This document shows, one piece after another, positions 15,601 to 26,587 of a DNA stretch of 64,000 nucleotides. The notes under the pieces are model-generated. The model searched no databases, was not told the DNA's origin, and saw nothing but the letters and a program-made list of their open reading frames with translations. Numbering within the stretch: position 1 is the first letter of the stretch; the number at the start of each line of letters is the position of its first letter. The stretch is from assembly GCA_017509785.1 (NCBI GenBank), contig JAFWOT010000028.1, positions 80,488 through 144,487 of the forward strand. The letters are read 5' to 3'. This DNA comes from Clostridia bacterium. Lineage in GTDB: Bacteria > Bacillota > Clostridia > Christensenellales > CAG-138. Both the position numbers and the translations under genes were made by a program.

Positions 15601-18273
15601 TCAGAATTCGAGAGCCTCCGTCCAGAATTCGTTGGCGTACATATCGGTGAGGCAGTAGGTGACGAGACACTTGCCGCCCTCGAGCGAAACGTTCGAGACC
15701 TCGATATCGCCGCTGACGACGAGCTTATCGCCGAAGGTGTAGCTCGCCTGATAGGTCTGGTCGTAAGAATAGTAGTCGCAGAGGAAGGTGAGCTCGTCGC
15801 CGTCCTTCAGCGCGATGAGGCCGCGCTGGAGGGTGTCGGTCTCGCCCTCGTCATAGACGTACCTTGCACCCGCGACGTAGCCGTACTCGTTCTCCTCGGT
15901 CTCGTTGTCGAATACCACGATTATATCGACGCGATCGCCGTTTAAGAGAGCGGGCACGCGGCCGGTGATGGTGTAGCTGTCGCCGTCATGGTTCTCGCTG
16001 ATGAAGTAGTAGGGAACGACCTGACCGTCGAGCGCCATCCATGTGCCGTCGAAGTCGATCTTGAGCGCGCCTTCGTTATCGAACTCGTAGACGTTGTCCA
16101 TGCCGAGGTCGATATAGCCCTCGCCGTCGTCAAGGAAGACGTTGAGGAGCACGTTCCCGACCATATCCCACTGATCCTGAGTCAGCTCGAGAACGCGGCC
16201 GCCGTTCTTCTCGGTGAGGAGCATATCCTCGGCGTAGATGGCGTGAGCGTCGTAGTAATCGAGGTTCTGGAGGACGCGGTCGGCCTCGAACCACTCCGTC
16301 TCGGGGGAGCCGAGGGAACGGCCGCCGAGTATCGCGGAGAGCAGATCCGCCCCGCCGGAGGAGGAGCCGCCGCCGCCCAGCAGAGCGCCGAGCAGATCGG
16401 AGGAGGAGCCGCCGCTCGTCAGGTTCCCGAAGAGGGAGCCCATGGGCGAAGAGACGCTGCCCGTGGCGAGCTGACCGCCCGCAGCGAGGCTCGCGAAGCT
16501 CTTGAGGCAGGCCGAATACTCGGAATCCATGCCGATGTTGTTATAGAGCGAGATCGCGGAGTTGACGCCGGAGAAGCTCGTATACGGGAAGTAGATGCTC
16601 ATGCCGTAGGAGTTCGTCATGGCCCTGGAGGCGCGGTTGTACTTGATGCAGCCCTGCAGCGCGCTGACGAGGGCCTTCGCCTCGGTATTGCCGATCCGGC
16701 CCGCAAGGTGGATGAGGTCGACGTGATTGATCCCCGCGGAAGCGCCGAACTCCCTTGCCCCGCTCCTCGCGTTGGCGACCGTCTCATACTCGGAGGTATC
16801 GAGCATATCGCCGACCTTCACGGCAAACGCGCGGAAGGCCTCGGGCACGGTGCCCGCGAACTCGGCCAGATCTACTATGGAGAGCGTGGTGGTATCGCCC
16901 GCGTTGTTCTTGGCGCAGACGTCGTTGAAGTCGTCGATGATAGTCTTCGCAAGCTCGACGGTGGAGGTGGAGGAGTTCTGGGAGAGCTTGGTCAGCCAGT
17001 TGGTGTAGTACCAGCCGCAGCCGGGTTCGGTCTCCTCGGAGCCGATGAGGTAATCGGCGTACTGCTCGGTGACGACGGCGGTCTCCATGGTCGCCATGAG
17101 GCAGGCGTCGAAGCCGATGAAATCGAACTTGACGTTGGCCGCCTTAAGGGCGCTGTTGATCTTATCGAGCGTCATGGAGCCCTTATTGAACTGGTCGTAG
17201 CCGTAGCCGGAGAGGGATCCTCCGCCGTGATCCCAGAATATGAGCATGTAGCGGTTCGCGGGATAGTTCTGGGCGCAGTACCGGATGAAATCGACGAGGG
17301 TGTTCGGGTCGACCATGGACTTTCTGCCGAGGTCGTCGCCGAGCTTCTCTATGCCGCCGTTCCTTACGCGCCAGCGCTGGTTGGTGCCGGCCTTCATGAC
17401 GGAGTTCTTCCACTGCTGAGTGCCGCCCGTCTCGACGATTATATTGAGCTTATCGTCGTTGAGGGTGGCGTGGAGCATCTCGTTGAGGTCGTTCGTCGCC
17501 ATGCCGTACTTGGATTCGAGATCCGTGCCGCACATGTAGACCATGAGGGTGACCTCATCCTGACCGCCGCCCTTGAGCGTGGTGTACTTCGCCCTCGCGC
17601 TGTTGGAAACGGAGGTGTTGACTATGTTGGTGGAGGTGCTGGCCGAGGAGGCCGCGGGAGCGGAAGCGTCCGCCGCGGAGTAGGTGTTGAAATCCGGCTC
17701 TATCGCCTGCATGAAGTTGGAAGAGCCGCCGGTGAAATCAACGTTGCTGCCGGGCAGACTGCTGAAGGAGCAGCCGCTGCCGCCGGTGCAGCTCTTATAG
17801 ACGAAGAACGCAACGGCGAGGAGCACGATTATCATGATGATCTTGCCGAGGCCGCCCTTCTTGGAGGAGGAGCCGGAGGACGATCCGAAGAGACCGCCGC
17901 CGGAGCTCTGCGAGGAATTCGAGGAGCCGGAGCTGCCGCCGAGGAGCCCTCCGAGGAGCCCGCCGCCGGAGCTCTGCTGCGAGCTCTGCTGGGAGCCGCC
18001 GCCGAGGAGACTGCCGACTATGTTGCCCGCGGCGTTCTGCGAGGAACCGCCGCCCAAAACCGCGCCGAGTATATCGGTGCCGAGGCCCTTGTCGCCCTCC
18101 GCGCCGTTATTGGGATTGGACTGAGGCTTTTTGGGATTGCCTTCCTTGCGCCCCTGATAGCCGTCCTGCTTGCCGACCGGGCCGTTGGTATTTACCTGCT
18201 GACCCTTGCCGAGCTTGCCGTTACCCTGGGTGACCTTTTTCTTCCTGCCGCCCGAGTTAGGTGTATTGTTCAT
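15601..18273 (-). CDS. Membrane-anchored clostripain-family (C11) cysteine protease
   Basis: 890 residues. Residues 1-143 are hydrophilic, rich in Gly, Ser, Gln and Asn, and contain repeats of the form LLGGLLGGSS. A single membrane helix (about 144-160, KIIMIIVLLAVAFFVYK) places the rest outside the cell. The C11 domain starts near residue 229 (VTLMVYMCGTDLESKYG). The catalytic His339 lies in FWDHGGGSLSG and the nucleophile Cys381 in GFDACLMATMETA. A second Gly/Ser linker with LLGALLGGGG follows the protease. The last 230 residues are an acidic beta-rich domain of unknown role. Clostripains cut after Arg/Lys and often self-process. No calcium-site prediction was made. Confidence 0.92.
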   Translation of the reverse strand: MNNTPNSGGRKKKVTQGNGKLGKGQQVNTNGPVGKQDGYQGRKEGNPKKPQSNPNNGAEGDKGLGTDILGAVLGGGSSQNAAGNIVGSLLGGGSQQSSQQSSGGGLLGGLLGGSSGSSNSSQSSGGGLFGSSSGSSSKKGGLGKIIMIIVLLAVAFFVYKSCTGGSGCSFSSLPGSNVDFTGGSSNFMQAIEPDFNTYSAADASAPAASSASTSTNIVNTSVSNSARAKYTTLKGGGQDEVTLMVYMCGTDLESKYGMATNDLNEMLHATLNDDKLNIIVETGGTQQWKNSVMKAGTNQRWRVRNGGIEKLGDDLGRKSMVDPNTLVDFIRYCAQNYPANRYMLIFWDHGGGSLSGYGYDQFNKGSMTLDKINSALKAANVKFDFIGFDACLMATMETAVVTEQYADYLIGSEETEPGCGWYYTNWLTKLSQNSSTSTVELAKTIIDDFNDVCAKNNAGDTTTLSIVDLAEFAGTVPEAFRAFAVKVGDMLDTSEYETVANARSGAREFGASAGINHVDLIHLAGRIGNTEAKALVSALQGCIKYNRASRAMTNSYGMSIYFPYTSFSGVNSAISLYNNIGMDSEYSACLKSFASLAAGGQLATGSVSSPMGSLFGNLTSGGSSSDLLGALLGGGGSSSGGADLLSAILGGRSLGSPETEWFEADRVLQNLDYYDAHAIYAEDMLLTEKNGGRVLELTQDQWDMVGNVLLNVFLDDGEGYIDLGMDNVYEFDNEGALKIDFDGTWMALDGQVVPYYFISENHDGDSYTITGRVPALLNGDRVDIIVVFDNETEENEYGYVAGARYVYDEGETDTLQRGLIALKDGDELTFLCDYYSYDQTYQASYTFGDKLVVSGDIEVSNVSLEGGKCLVTYCLTDMYANEFWTEALEF

Positions 18274-18307
18274 AGCAAAATAACCCCCATTAAGGATTGA
18301 TGAACGA

Positions 18308-18316
18308 ATTATAGCA
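18308..18316 (-). promoter_or_regulatory. Possible extended -10 promoter of the clostripain gene
   Basis: TGCTATAAT on the minus strand about 35 bases upstream of the start codon is a good extended -10. No convincing -35 hexamer is present 17 bases further up (TTATAT), so the call is tentative. Confidence 0.4.
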
Positions 18317-18520
18317 TATATCGCGCGAAAATATAAGGGGGTTTTTAAAAATATTCGCCGAAGTCACGGCTTTGCCGAAATTGCGCAGGGTCATCCGCGC
18401 GGACGGAAGAGGAAACGCGCTCCTCCCCTGCCCGCGCTCATTCGGGATCTATGTTATCGCACGGCCGCGCGGGAGCCTTCGGGCGGTCGTCCCGTCAGCC
18501 TCGCACGGCCGTACGGGGAT

Positions 18521-19105
18521 TTACCTCCGGAGCTTATTCTGCCTGCCTTCGGGGTATATCTCCTTCAGTATGTTCATGCACTCGGAGAAGCGCTGGAAAT
18601 GCACTATCTCCCTCTCGCGCAGGAACCGGAGCGGGGCGAGGTACTGCTCGCACTCGGTCTGGTTCATTATGTGCTCATACGCGGCGCGCGCCTTCTGTTC
18701 GGCGGCGAGATCCTCGAATATGTCGGCGACGGGGTCGCCGGTGGACTGGATATAGCTCGCGGTGAAGGGCACGCCGTTGGGATCCGCGGGGTAGAGCCCG
18801 CGCCCGTGGAGGGTATAGTACCCGCCGAGGCCGGCGGCCTCGATATCGGAGAGGGAGGCTCCGTCGATCGTCTGCAGGATCATCGTGCCGATCATCTCCC
18901 AATGGGCGATCTCCTCGGTGCCGACGTCGTTCAGAGTCGCTCTGAGGCGGTCGTCGGGCATGGTGAAGCGCTGCGTGAGGTAGCGCATCCCGGCGGAAAG
19001 CTCGCTGTCGGGGCCGCCGTACTGCGCCATGAGGGCCTTGGCGATCCGAAGATCGGGGTTCGTGATGTTGATGGGGAATTCAAGTTTCTTCTGATAGATC
19101 CACAT
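18521..19105 (-). CDS. cotJC: Spore coat protein CotJC (manganese-catalase family)
   Basis: 194 residues from ATG 19105 (ribosome site AAAGGAG; a longer in-frame form would overlap cotJB). It begins MWIYQKKLEFPINI and continues as a ferritin-like manganese catalase, with metal-ligand segments VGTEEIAHWEMIG and LREREIVHFQRFSE and the ligand-type Glu/His residues of the family. CotJC is a component of the inner spore coat and may remove peroxide in the mother cell. It is the third gene of a compact cotJA-cotJB-cotJC operon, the same order as in Bacillus and many Clostridia. It marks the organism as a spore former. Confidence 0.95.
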   Translation of the reverse strand: MWIYQKKLEFPINITNPDLRIAKALMAQYGGPDSELSAGMRYLTQRFTMPDDRLRATLNDVGTEEIAHWEMIGTMILQTIDGASLSDIEAAGLGGYYTLHGRGLYPADPNGVPFTASYIQSTGDPVADIFEDLAAEQKARAAYEHIMNQTECEQYLAPLRFLREREIVHFQRFSECMNILKEIYPEGRQNKLRR

Positions 19106-19119
19106 ATTCCGCTCCTTTC

Positions 19120-19365
19120 TCAGGCTCTCTCCCATGGCCATGCGGAGCAGACCCAGCTGCCCGCCTCCATGGGGGAATGCCCGAAGCCCATCAGGGGGCC
19201 GTACTCGGATTCATACTCCGCGATGAGCTCCCTGAGCAGAGCGGAATAGCTGTTGAGGTCGCCGACGGCGGCGCTGTCGTCGGGGTGGGTGTCGATATAG
19301 AGATTCAGCTCGACGCAGACGAACTGCACCTCGCCTATCCTTGTCATAAGCTCGCATTGGGTCAT
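19120..19365 (-). CDS. cotJB: Spore coat protein CotJB
   Basis: 81 residues from ATG 19365, eight bases after a GAGGAGG ribosome site. Conserved CotJB features are seen: MTRIGEVQFVCVELNLYIDT near the start and YESEYGPLMGFG near the end. The protein is thought to assist coat assembly with CotJA and CotJC. It lies 14 bases from cotJC and 11 bases from cotJA. Confidence 0.93.
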   Translation of the reverse strand: MTQCELMTRIGEVQFVCVELNLYIDTHPDDSAAVGDLNSYSALLRELIAEYESEYGPLMGFGHSPMEAGSWVCSAWPWERA

Positions 19366-19376
19366 GGGGCGCCTCC

Positions 19377-19598
19377 TCAATACTCGTCGGCGAGCTCGGG
19401 GAACATCGTCCCCTTCTCGAGGGATACGCCGGGGCAGAACCCGGCGGAATAGTTCTGGGGAGCGGCCGTCAGCCTCGGGAGCTTTGCCGACTCCGTTTCA
19501 TATCCGCAGAGGGCAAGATCGGCTTCGACCTCGCCGGCTTTTACCGTGGCAAAGCTTCCGCCATCCGCCGCGATGCGGCAGGAATTGCATTGAAACAT
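19377..19598 (-). CDS. cotJA: Spore coat-associated protein CotJA
   Basis: 73 residues, first gene of the cotJ operon, with an AAGGAGG ribosome site. The signature of the family is LPRLTAAPQNYSAGFCPGVS followed by KGTMFPEL near the C-terminus. The N-terminus MFQCNSCRIAADGG carries a Cys pair that not all CotJA proteins have. It acts in the spore coat with CotJB and CotJC. Confidence 0.92.
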   Translation of the reverse strand: MFQCNSCRIAADGGSFATVKAGEVEADLALCGYETESAKLPRLTAAPQNYSAGFCPGVSLEKGTMFPELADEY

Positions 19599-19627
19599 TG
19601 TTTTTTACCTCCTTGTCGGTTCAATAA

Positions 19628-19657
19628 ATAATATGTCGACGGGAGTCGAAAACGTGA
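19628..19657 (-). promoter_or_regulatory. Possible SigE-type promoter of cotJABC
   Basis: On the minus strand, CATATTAT (19628..19635) fits the SigE -10 pattern CATA-N3-T. It is preceded after 15 bases by TCACGTT, a partial match to the SigE -35. The cotJ operon is SigE-dependent in Bacillus subtilis, but this match is weak. Confidence 0.35.
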
Positions 19658-19666
19658 ATTCACTGC

Positions 19667-19697
19667 TGAATAAAAAAAGCCCCGCACGGCAATAATA
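19667..19697 (+). promoter_or_regulatory. Possible SigG/SigF-type promoter in front of a small open reading frame
   Basis: TGAATA (19667..19672) matches the SigG -35. After 18 bases comes AATAATA, five of seven matching the SigG -10 CATACTA. The site is 24 bases upstream of the small gene at 19721. The -10 is degenerate, so this is a candidate only. Confidence 0.3.
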
Positions 19698-19720
19698 TTC
19701 CCGAACGGATCGAAAGGGTG

Positions 19721-19873
19721 ATGAAAATGAAAAAGGCCGGGTACGTCCTTCCCGACCTCGGAGGGATCGAGGGCGGTCTGCCCCGCCCCTCCGAGAAGGA
19801 GATACGGCGCAGGGAATGCCCGCCGCGCGGGGAAGCCCTGCCCGCCGCTTTGAACGAACGGAGCCGGAGCTGA
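19721..19873 (+). CDS. Candidate 50-residue basic protein next to the cotJ operon
   Basis: An open frame of 50 codons starting ATGAAAATG with a nearby purine-rich GAAAGGGTG and ending two bases before the second arm region of a terminator hairpin begins. The product starts MKMKKAGYVLPDLGGIEGG and is rich in Arg, Glu and Pro toward the C-terminus. No family is recognised. Support for reality comes from context: a possible sporulation promoter upstream, a ribosome site, and the plus-strand terminator at 19863..19893 that no other plus-strand gene needs. It fills most of the 304-base gap between cotJA and the aldo/keto reductase gene. It could be chance in GC-rich DNA. Confidence 0.35.
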   Translation: MKMKKAGYVLPDLGGIEGGLPRPSEKEIRRRECPPRGEALPAALNERSRS

Positions 19874-19893
19874 ACGCTCCGGCCCTTCGTTTT
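19863..19893 (+). terminator. Rho-independent terminator
   Basis: Arms GCCGGAGC (19863..19870) and GCTCCGGC (19876..19883), then CCTTCGTTTTATT. The T-rich side is on the plus strand, so it serves the small plus-strand frame rather than the aldo/keto reductase gene. Confidence 0.65.
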
Positions 19894-19902
19894 ATTCGGT
19901 AT

Positions 19903-21030
19903 TCAGTTTTCGAACTCCTCGGAGACCTTGAGCAGATGCCTGCGGATCTCTATATGCTGGGGGCAGACCTTCTCGCATCTGCCGCACCTTATGCAGTCGG
20001 AGGCGCGGCCGTGCTTCTGCGTATACCAGTCATAATAGCGCTTGCCGTTGTAGTTTTTGAACTTCGCCTTGTTGTTGATGAGCTCGAAGAAATCGGGTAT
20101 TGGGATATCCCGCGGGCATTTGTTCTGCTCCACGCAGTAGCTGCAGCCCGTGCAGGGGATGACGGTCAGCGAATCGAGCACCGCGCGGACCCTCTCAACG
20201 GCGGAAAGCTCGTTTTCGTCAAGGGGCCTGAAATCCGCCATGAAGGAGATATTGTCCTCCATCTGCTCGGTATTGCTCATGCCGGAGAGCACCATGCACA
20301 TATTGGGGAACCCCGCCGCGAAGCGTATGGCGTAGGAGGCGTTGGAGCCGCCGCCCAGCGAATCGAGCACGGCCTGCGCCTCGTCGGGGAGGTTGACGAG
20401 CTGCCCGCCCTTGACGGGCTCCATTACTATGACGGGCTTATCATGCTTCTCGCAGACCTCGTACACGCCGCGGCTGTCGACGGAGGGGTCGGTATAATCG
20501 AGGTAATTGAACTGGATCTGGACTATCTCCACCTCGGGATATTCGGAGAGGATCCTGTCGAGCACCTCCGCCGAATCGTGGAAGGAGAGCCCGACGTGGC
20601 GGATCTTCCCCTCGCGCTTCAATTCGAAGGCGGTCTCATACGCGCGGCAGGCCTTGAACTTTTCAAAATTGCGGGCGTTCTGCGCGTGCATCAGATAGAA
20701 GTCGAAGTATTCGACGCCGCAGGCTTCGAGCTGGCTTTTAAAGAAGGGGCGGATATCCTCCTCCTTCTCAAAATAGCTCTCGGTCAGCTTATCCGTGAGG
20801 AGGAACTCCTTCCTGTCGTGACGCGCCGAAACGCATTCCTTTATCGCAAGCTCGCTTTTGCCGCCGATATAGCCGTGGGCGGTATCGAAATAATTGAAGC
20901 CCGCCTCGATGAACCTGTCCGCCATGCGGCAGAACTGCTCCTTGTCGACCTCCTTTTCGATCATGGGAAGGCGCATGCAGCCGAAGCCGAAATTGCCGTG
21001 TATCTCCGGAAAAAACCTGTTGACTTCCAT
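19903..21030 (-). CDS. Aldo/keto reductase with C-terminal ferredoxin-like 4Fe-4S domain
   Basis: 375 residues. The N-terminal 270 residues are an aldo/keto reductase barrel: FGFGCMRLPM, NYFDTAHGYIGGKSELAIKE with the catalytic Asp and Tyr, and the Lys in FLLTDKLTE. The last 100 residues carry two cysteine sets, CTGCSYCVEQNKCP and CIRCGRCEKVCP, which bind 4Fe-4S clusters. This is the clostridial group of predicted Fe-S aldo/keto reductases. Electrons probably pass between ferredoxin and a nicotinamide or substrate site. The substrate is unknown. A promoter lies about 30 bases upstream (21060..21088), divergent from the flavin reductase promoter. Confidence 0.93.
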   Translation of the reverse strand: MEVNRFFPEIHGNFGFGCMRLPMIEKEVDKEQFCRMADRFIEAGFNYFDTAHGYIGGKSELAIKECVSARHDRKEFLLTDKLTESYFEKEEDIRPFFKSQLEACGVEYFDFYLMHAQNARNFEKFKACRAYETAFELKREGKIRHVGLSFHDSAEVLDRILSEYPEVEIVQIQFNYLDYTDPSVDSRGVYEVCEKHDKPVIVMEPVKGGQLVNLPDEAQAVLDSLGGGSNASYAIRFAAGFPNMCMVLSGMSNTEQMEDNISFMADFRPLDENELSAVERVRAVLDSLTVIPCTGCSYCVEQNKCPRDIPIPDFFELINNKAKFKNYNGKRYYDWYTQKHGRASDCIRCGRCEKVCPQHIEIRRHLLKVSEEFEN

Positions 21031-21059
21031 TTCGCTTCTCCTTATGGTTTGATGGCAGT

Positions 21060-21088
21060 ATTATATTGTATTTCGAGCAAACTTGCAA
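21060..21088 (-). promoter_or_regulatory. SigA-type promoter of the Fe-S aldo/keto reductase gene
   Basis: TTGCAA (21083..21088) and TATAAT (21060..21065) on the minus strand, separated by 17 bases, with the start codon 30 bases downstream of the -10. Confidence 0.75.
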
Positions 21089-21102
21089 GCGAAAAAGCCG
21101 AA

Positions 21103-21131
21103 TTGCGCGCAGTCGTTTTTTGTGGTATGAT
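21103..21131 (+). promoter_or_regulatory. SigA-type promoter of the flavin reductase gene
   Basis: TTGCGC (21103..21108), 17 bases, TATGAT (21126..21131). The start codon lies 46 bases downstream. It faces away from the promoter at 21060..21088 with only 14 bases between the two -35 boxes, so a shared regulator could control both. Confidence 0.6.
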
Positions 21132-21176
21132 AATTATATGTGAAAACACAAACAAACCGGAAAGGAAGGTATCGTT

Positions 21177-21752
21177 ATGAAAAAGGATCTGGGTTTGGTG
21201 CAGGCGGTCTATCCCATGCCCGTTCTCATGGTGGCTGCCTATGATGAGAATGAAAAAATCAACGTAATGAACGTCGCTTGGGGGCAGATCTGCGACATGG
21301 ACAAGATCATCCTCTTCATCGGAGAGGGCAAGAGGACGTGGCTCAACATAAAAGCAAGCGGCGCTTTCACCGTTGCGCTTGCCGATAAGGATCACATGGA
21401 TGCGGCCGATTTCTTCGGGATCGCCTCCGGCAATAAGATCGACGACAAGTTCGAGCGCACCGGCTATCACGCGGTCAGGAGCGATAAGGTCCACGCCCCC
21501 ATAATCGAGGAGTTCCCCGTTGTCATGGAGTGCGAGCTGCTCGAGTTCCTGCACACGGACTTTGTCGACGGCATAGTCGGCAGGATCGTAAACGTAAAGG
21601 CGGAGGAGGCCGTTCTCGACGAGAAGGGCAAGGTCGATCCCGTGAAGCTGAACGCTCTCATGTTCGATCAGTTCAGGAATGATTATTATCTTACCGGAGA
21701 GAAGGCGGGCAAGGCCTGGAACGCCGGTATGGAACTCATGAAAAAGCAATGA
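21177..21752 (+). CDS. Flavin reductase-like FMN-binding protein (flavoredoxin type)
   Basis: 191 residues of the split-barrel flavin reductase family. It starts MKKDLGLVQAVYPMPVLMVA, the usual flavin-binding opening, followed by NVMNVAWGQICDMDKIILFI and the motif SGAFTVALADKDHMDAADFF. Proteins of this type bind FMN and carry electrons between ferredoxin or NADH and acceptors in anaerobes. A ribosome site GGAAAGGAAGG precedes the ATG. It stands alone between its promoter and a GC hairpin. It is next to genes for a ferredoxin-linked reductase and PFOR, which suggests a redox role, but partners are not defined. Confidence 0.92.
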   Translation: MKKDLGLVQAVYPMPVLMVAAYDENEKINVMNVAWGQICDMDKIILFIGEGKRTWLNIKASGAFTVALADKDHMDAADFFGIASGNKIDDKFERTGYHAVRSDKVHAPIIEEFPVVMECELLEFLHTDFVDGIVGRIVNVKAEEAVLDEKGKVDPVKLNALMFDQFRNDYYLTGEKAGKAWNAGMELMKKQ

Positions 21753-21768
21753 GCTCTGCGATAAACAC

Positions 21769-21792
21769 GGGAGCGTCCCAACGGGCGCTCCC
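21769..21792 (+). terminator. Weak terminator-like hairpin after the flavin reductase gene
   Basis: Arms GGGAGCG (21769..21775) and CGCTCCC (21786..21792) followed by TTAAAATAT. The stem is good but the T-run is poor. Confidence 0.45.
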
Positions 21793-21825
21793 TTAAAATA
21801 TACTTTGATATAGGGAGAAACCGGC

Positions 21826-21854
21826 TTGTTTTTCCTTGTGCGAAAAGTTATAAT
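21826..21854 (+). promoter_or_regulatory. SigA-type promoter of the PFOR gene
   Basis: TTGTTT (21826..21831), 17 bases, TATAAT (21849..21854). An 80-base leader precedes the start codon, with the strong ribosome site CAGGAGG. Confidence 0.7.
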
Positions 21855-21876
21855 TGTGTTTGGTAAACAGCCATAA

Positions 21877-25443
<3,567 letters not shown>

Positions 25444-25474
25444 TTCGGAAGCGGACGTAATATGAGTTAAGCAA

Positions 25475-25500
25475 GGGCCCGCACAGGTTTGTGCGGGCCC
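25475..25500. other. GC-rich hairpin after PFOR
   Basis: A perfect 11-bp stem, arms GGGCCCGCACA and TGTGCGGGCCC around GGTT, starts 32 bases past the PFOR stop. No T-run follows in either direction. It may protect the PFOR transcript 3' end or act as a weak terminator. Confidence 0.6.
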
Positions 25501-25597
25501 CTAACCAACGGGGACGGTTCTCAATGGTTAGTAAATTCCCCTTGGATCAGCGGGAAGCAGCATACTAACCACTGAGAACCGTCCCCATTGGTTAGTT
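25501..25597. repeat. GGGGACGGTT-type inverted repeat element, copy 1
   Basis: Two 33-base arms (25501..25533 and 25563..25595) are inverted copies with 31 of 33 positions matching, both containing GGGGACGGTTCTCA or its complement, around a 29-base centre. The element ends just before the ribosome site of the PhzF-like gene. It is related to the elements at 26512..26587 and 54903..55072. Confidence 0.8.
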
Positions 25598-25614
25598 ATT
25601 CAGGAGGCAATAAA

Positions 25615-26478
25615 ATGAATTACACTTCCGCCATAGTCGACGCGTTTACAAACGAACCCTATTCCGGCAACCCCGCCGGGGTGGTGTATCTGGGCGGGGA
25701 TCCCTTCCCCGGGGAGGATATCTGCGTCAAAGCCGCCGCGGAGCTGAGGTTTTCGGAGACCGCGTTTATCAGGAAGCTCACCGAGACGGAGTACGCCGTG
25801 CGGTATTTCACTCCCGTGTGCGAGGCGGCTCTCTGCGGCCACGCGACGGTGGCGTCGTTCTCGTTCCTGCGGGAGAAGAAGCTCTGCGGGCTCGGGGATA
25901 TGCTCGTGCATACCAAGTCCGGCGATATCCGCGTAACGGTCGGGCGGGATTCCATCCGGCTCGACATGGCGGAGGCGCGCACGATAAAAGTCTTTTCGGG
26001 AGAGGAAGCGCGGGAATTATACCGCGCGTTCGGCCTTCCGGAGCGCGAAAAGGAGGCCGGGCTCTCCCCCGCCGCGGTCGGAGTCGGGCTTGACGATATC
26101 CTTCTGCCGGTCAAGGACGAAGCGGAGCTGAACGCCGCCAAGCAGGATGAGGCGGCCGTCTCGGAGCTTTCAAAGCGGCATAACGTCACGGGCGTGCATA
26201 TGTTCTGCCTGACGGAGGACGGCTTTGCCGCGCACTGCCGCAATTTCGCGCCGCTCTGCGGCATCCCGGAGGAGTGCGCGACGGGCACCTCGTCGGGTGC
26301 GCTCTGCCACTATCTTGCCGAAAACGGGCTCGTCCCCGGGGACGGACCCGCCGCCTTCATGCAGGGCGAGGCGATGGGCCGCCCCTCGGTCATCACGGCG
26401 TATATCGAAAACGGCCGGGTGCGCGTCGGAGGTCCGGCGGCCGTCGTGATGGAAGGGAAAATTCAACTGACGGTTTAG
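25615..26478 (+). CDS. PhzF-family isomerase/epimerase-like protein
   Basis: 287 residues from ATG 25615 (CAGGAGG; an in-frame start at 25588 lies within the repeat). PhzF proteins are two-domain diaminopimelate-epimerase folds. Seen here are the N-terminal VDAFTNEPYSGNPAGVVYLG, the catalytic-type Glu48 in RFSETAFI, VRYFTPVCEAALCGHAT and, in the second half, EECATGTSSGALCHYLA. Outside phenazine producers the substrate is unknown. It is a single gene flanked by repeat elements and followed by a terminator. Confidence 0.93.
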   Translation: MNYTSAIVDAFTNEPYSGNPAGVVYLGGDPFPGEDICVKAAAELRFSETAFIRKLTETEYAVRYFTPVCEAALCGHATVASFSFLREKKLCGLGDMLVHTKSGDIRVTVGRDSIRLDMAEARTIKVFSGEEARELYRAFGLPEREKEAGLSPAAVGVGLDDILLPVKDEAELNAAKQDEAAVSELSKRHNVTGVHMFCLTEDGFAAHCRNFAPLCGIPEECATGTSSGALCHYLAENGLVPGDGPAAFMQGEAMGRPSVITAYIENGRVRVGGPAAVVMEGKIQLTV

Positions 26479-26511
26479 TTTAGAAGAAGATGAATAAAGC
26501 CTAATATGGCA

Positions 26512-26547
26512 ACTGACCACGGGGATAGTCCCCGTGGTCAGTTTTTT
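26512..26547 (+). terminator. Terminator of the PhzF-like gene, built from a repeat element
   Basis: A perfect 14-bp stem, arms ACTGACCACGGGGA (26512..26525) and its complement (26529..26542) with a TAG loop, runs directly into TTTTT. The sequence resembles the palindromic repeats nearby. Confidence 0.88.
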
Positions 26548-26556
26548 AAGAAGTTT

Positions 26557-26587
26557 GATGACAAAAAGAACCGTCCCTTTTGTCATC
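26557..26587. repeat. GGGACGGTT-type palindromic element, copy 2
   Basis: Perfect 10-base inverted arms GATGACAAAA and TTTTGTCATC surround AGAACCGTCCC. The element covers the stop codon (26583..26585) of the anti-sigma-like gene on the minus strand, so the last codons of that gene are repeat-derived. Confidence 0.75.

Noticed and set aside
15988..18300. A 770-codon plus-strand frame opposite to the clostripain gene
   Set aside because: Its translation is low-complexity and follows the codon structure of the protease, which has intact catalytic motifs on the minus strand.
18274..18520. Possible small gene or RNA between the clostripain and cotJC genes
   Set aside because: Apart from the tentative promoter element, I saw no frame with a ribosome site and no stable terminator-like structure.
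25475..25500. Terminator of PFOR
   Set aside because: The stem is excellent, but no T-run follows on either strand; recorded as a hairpin only.
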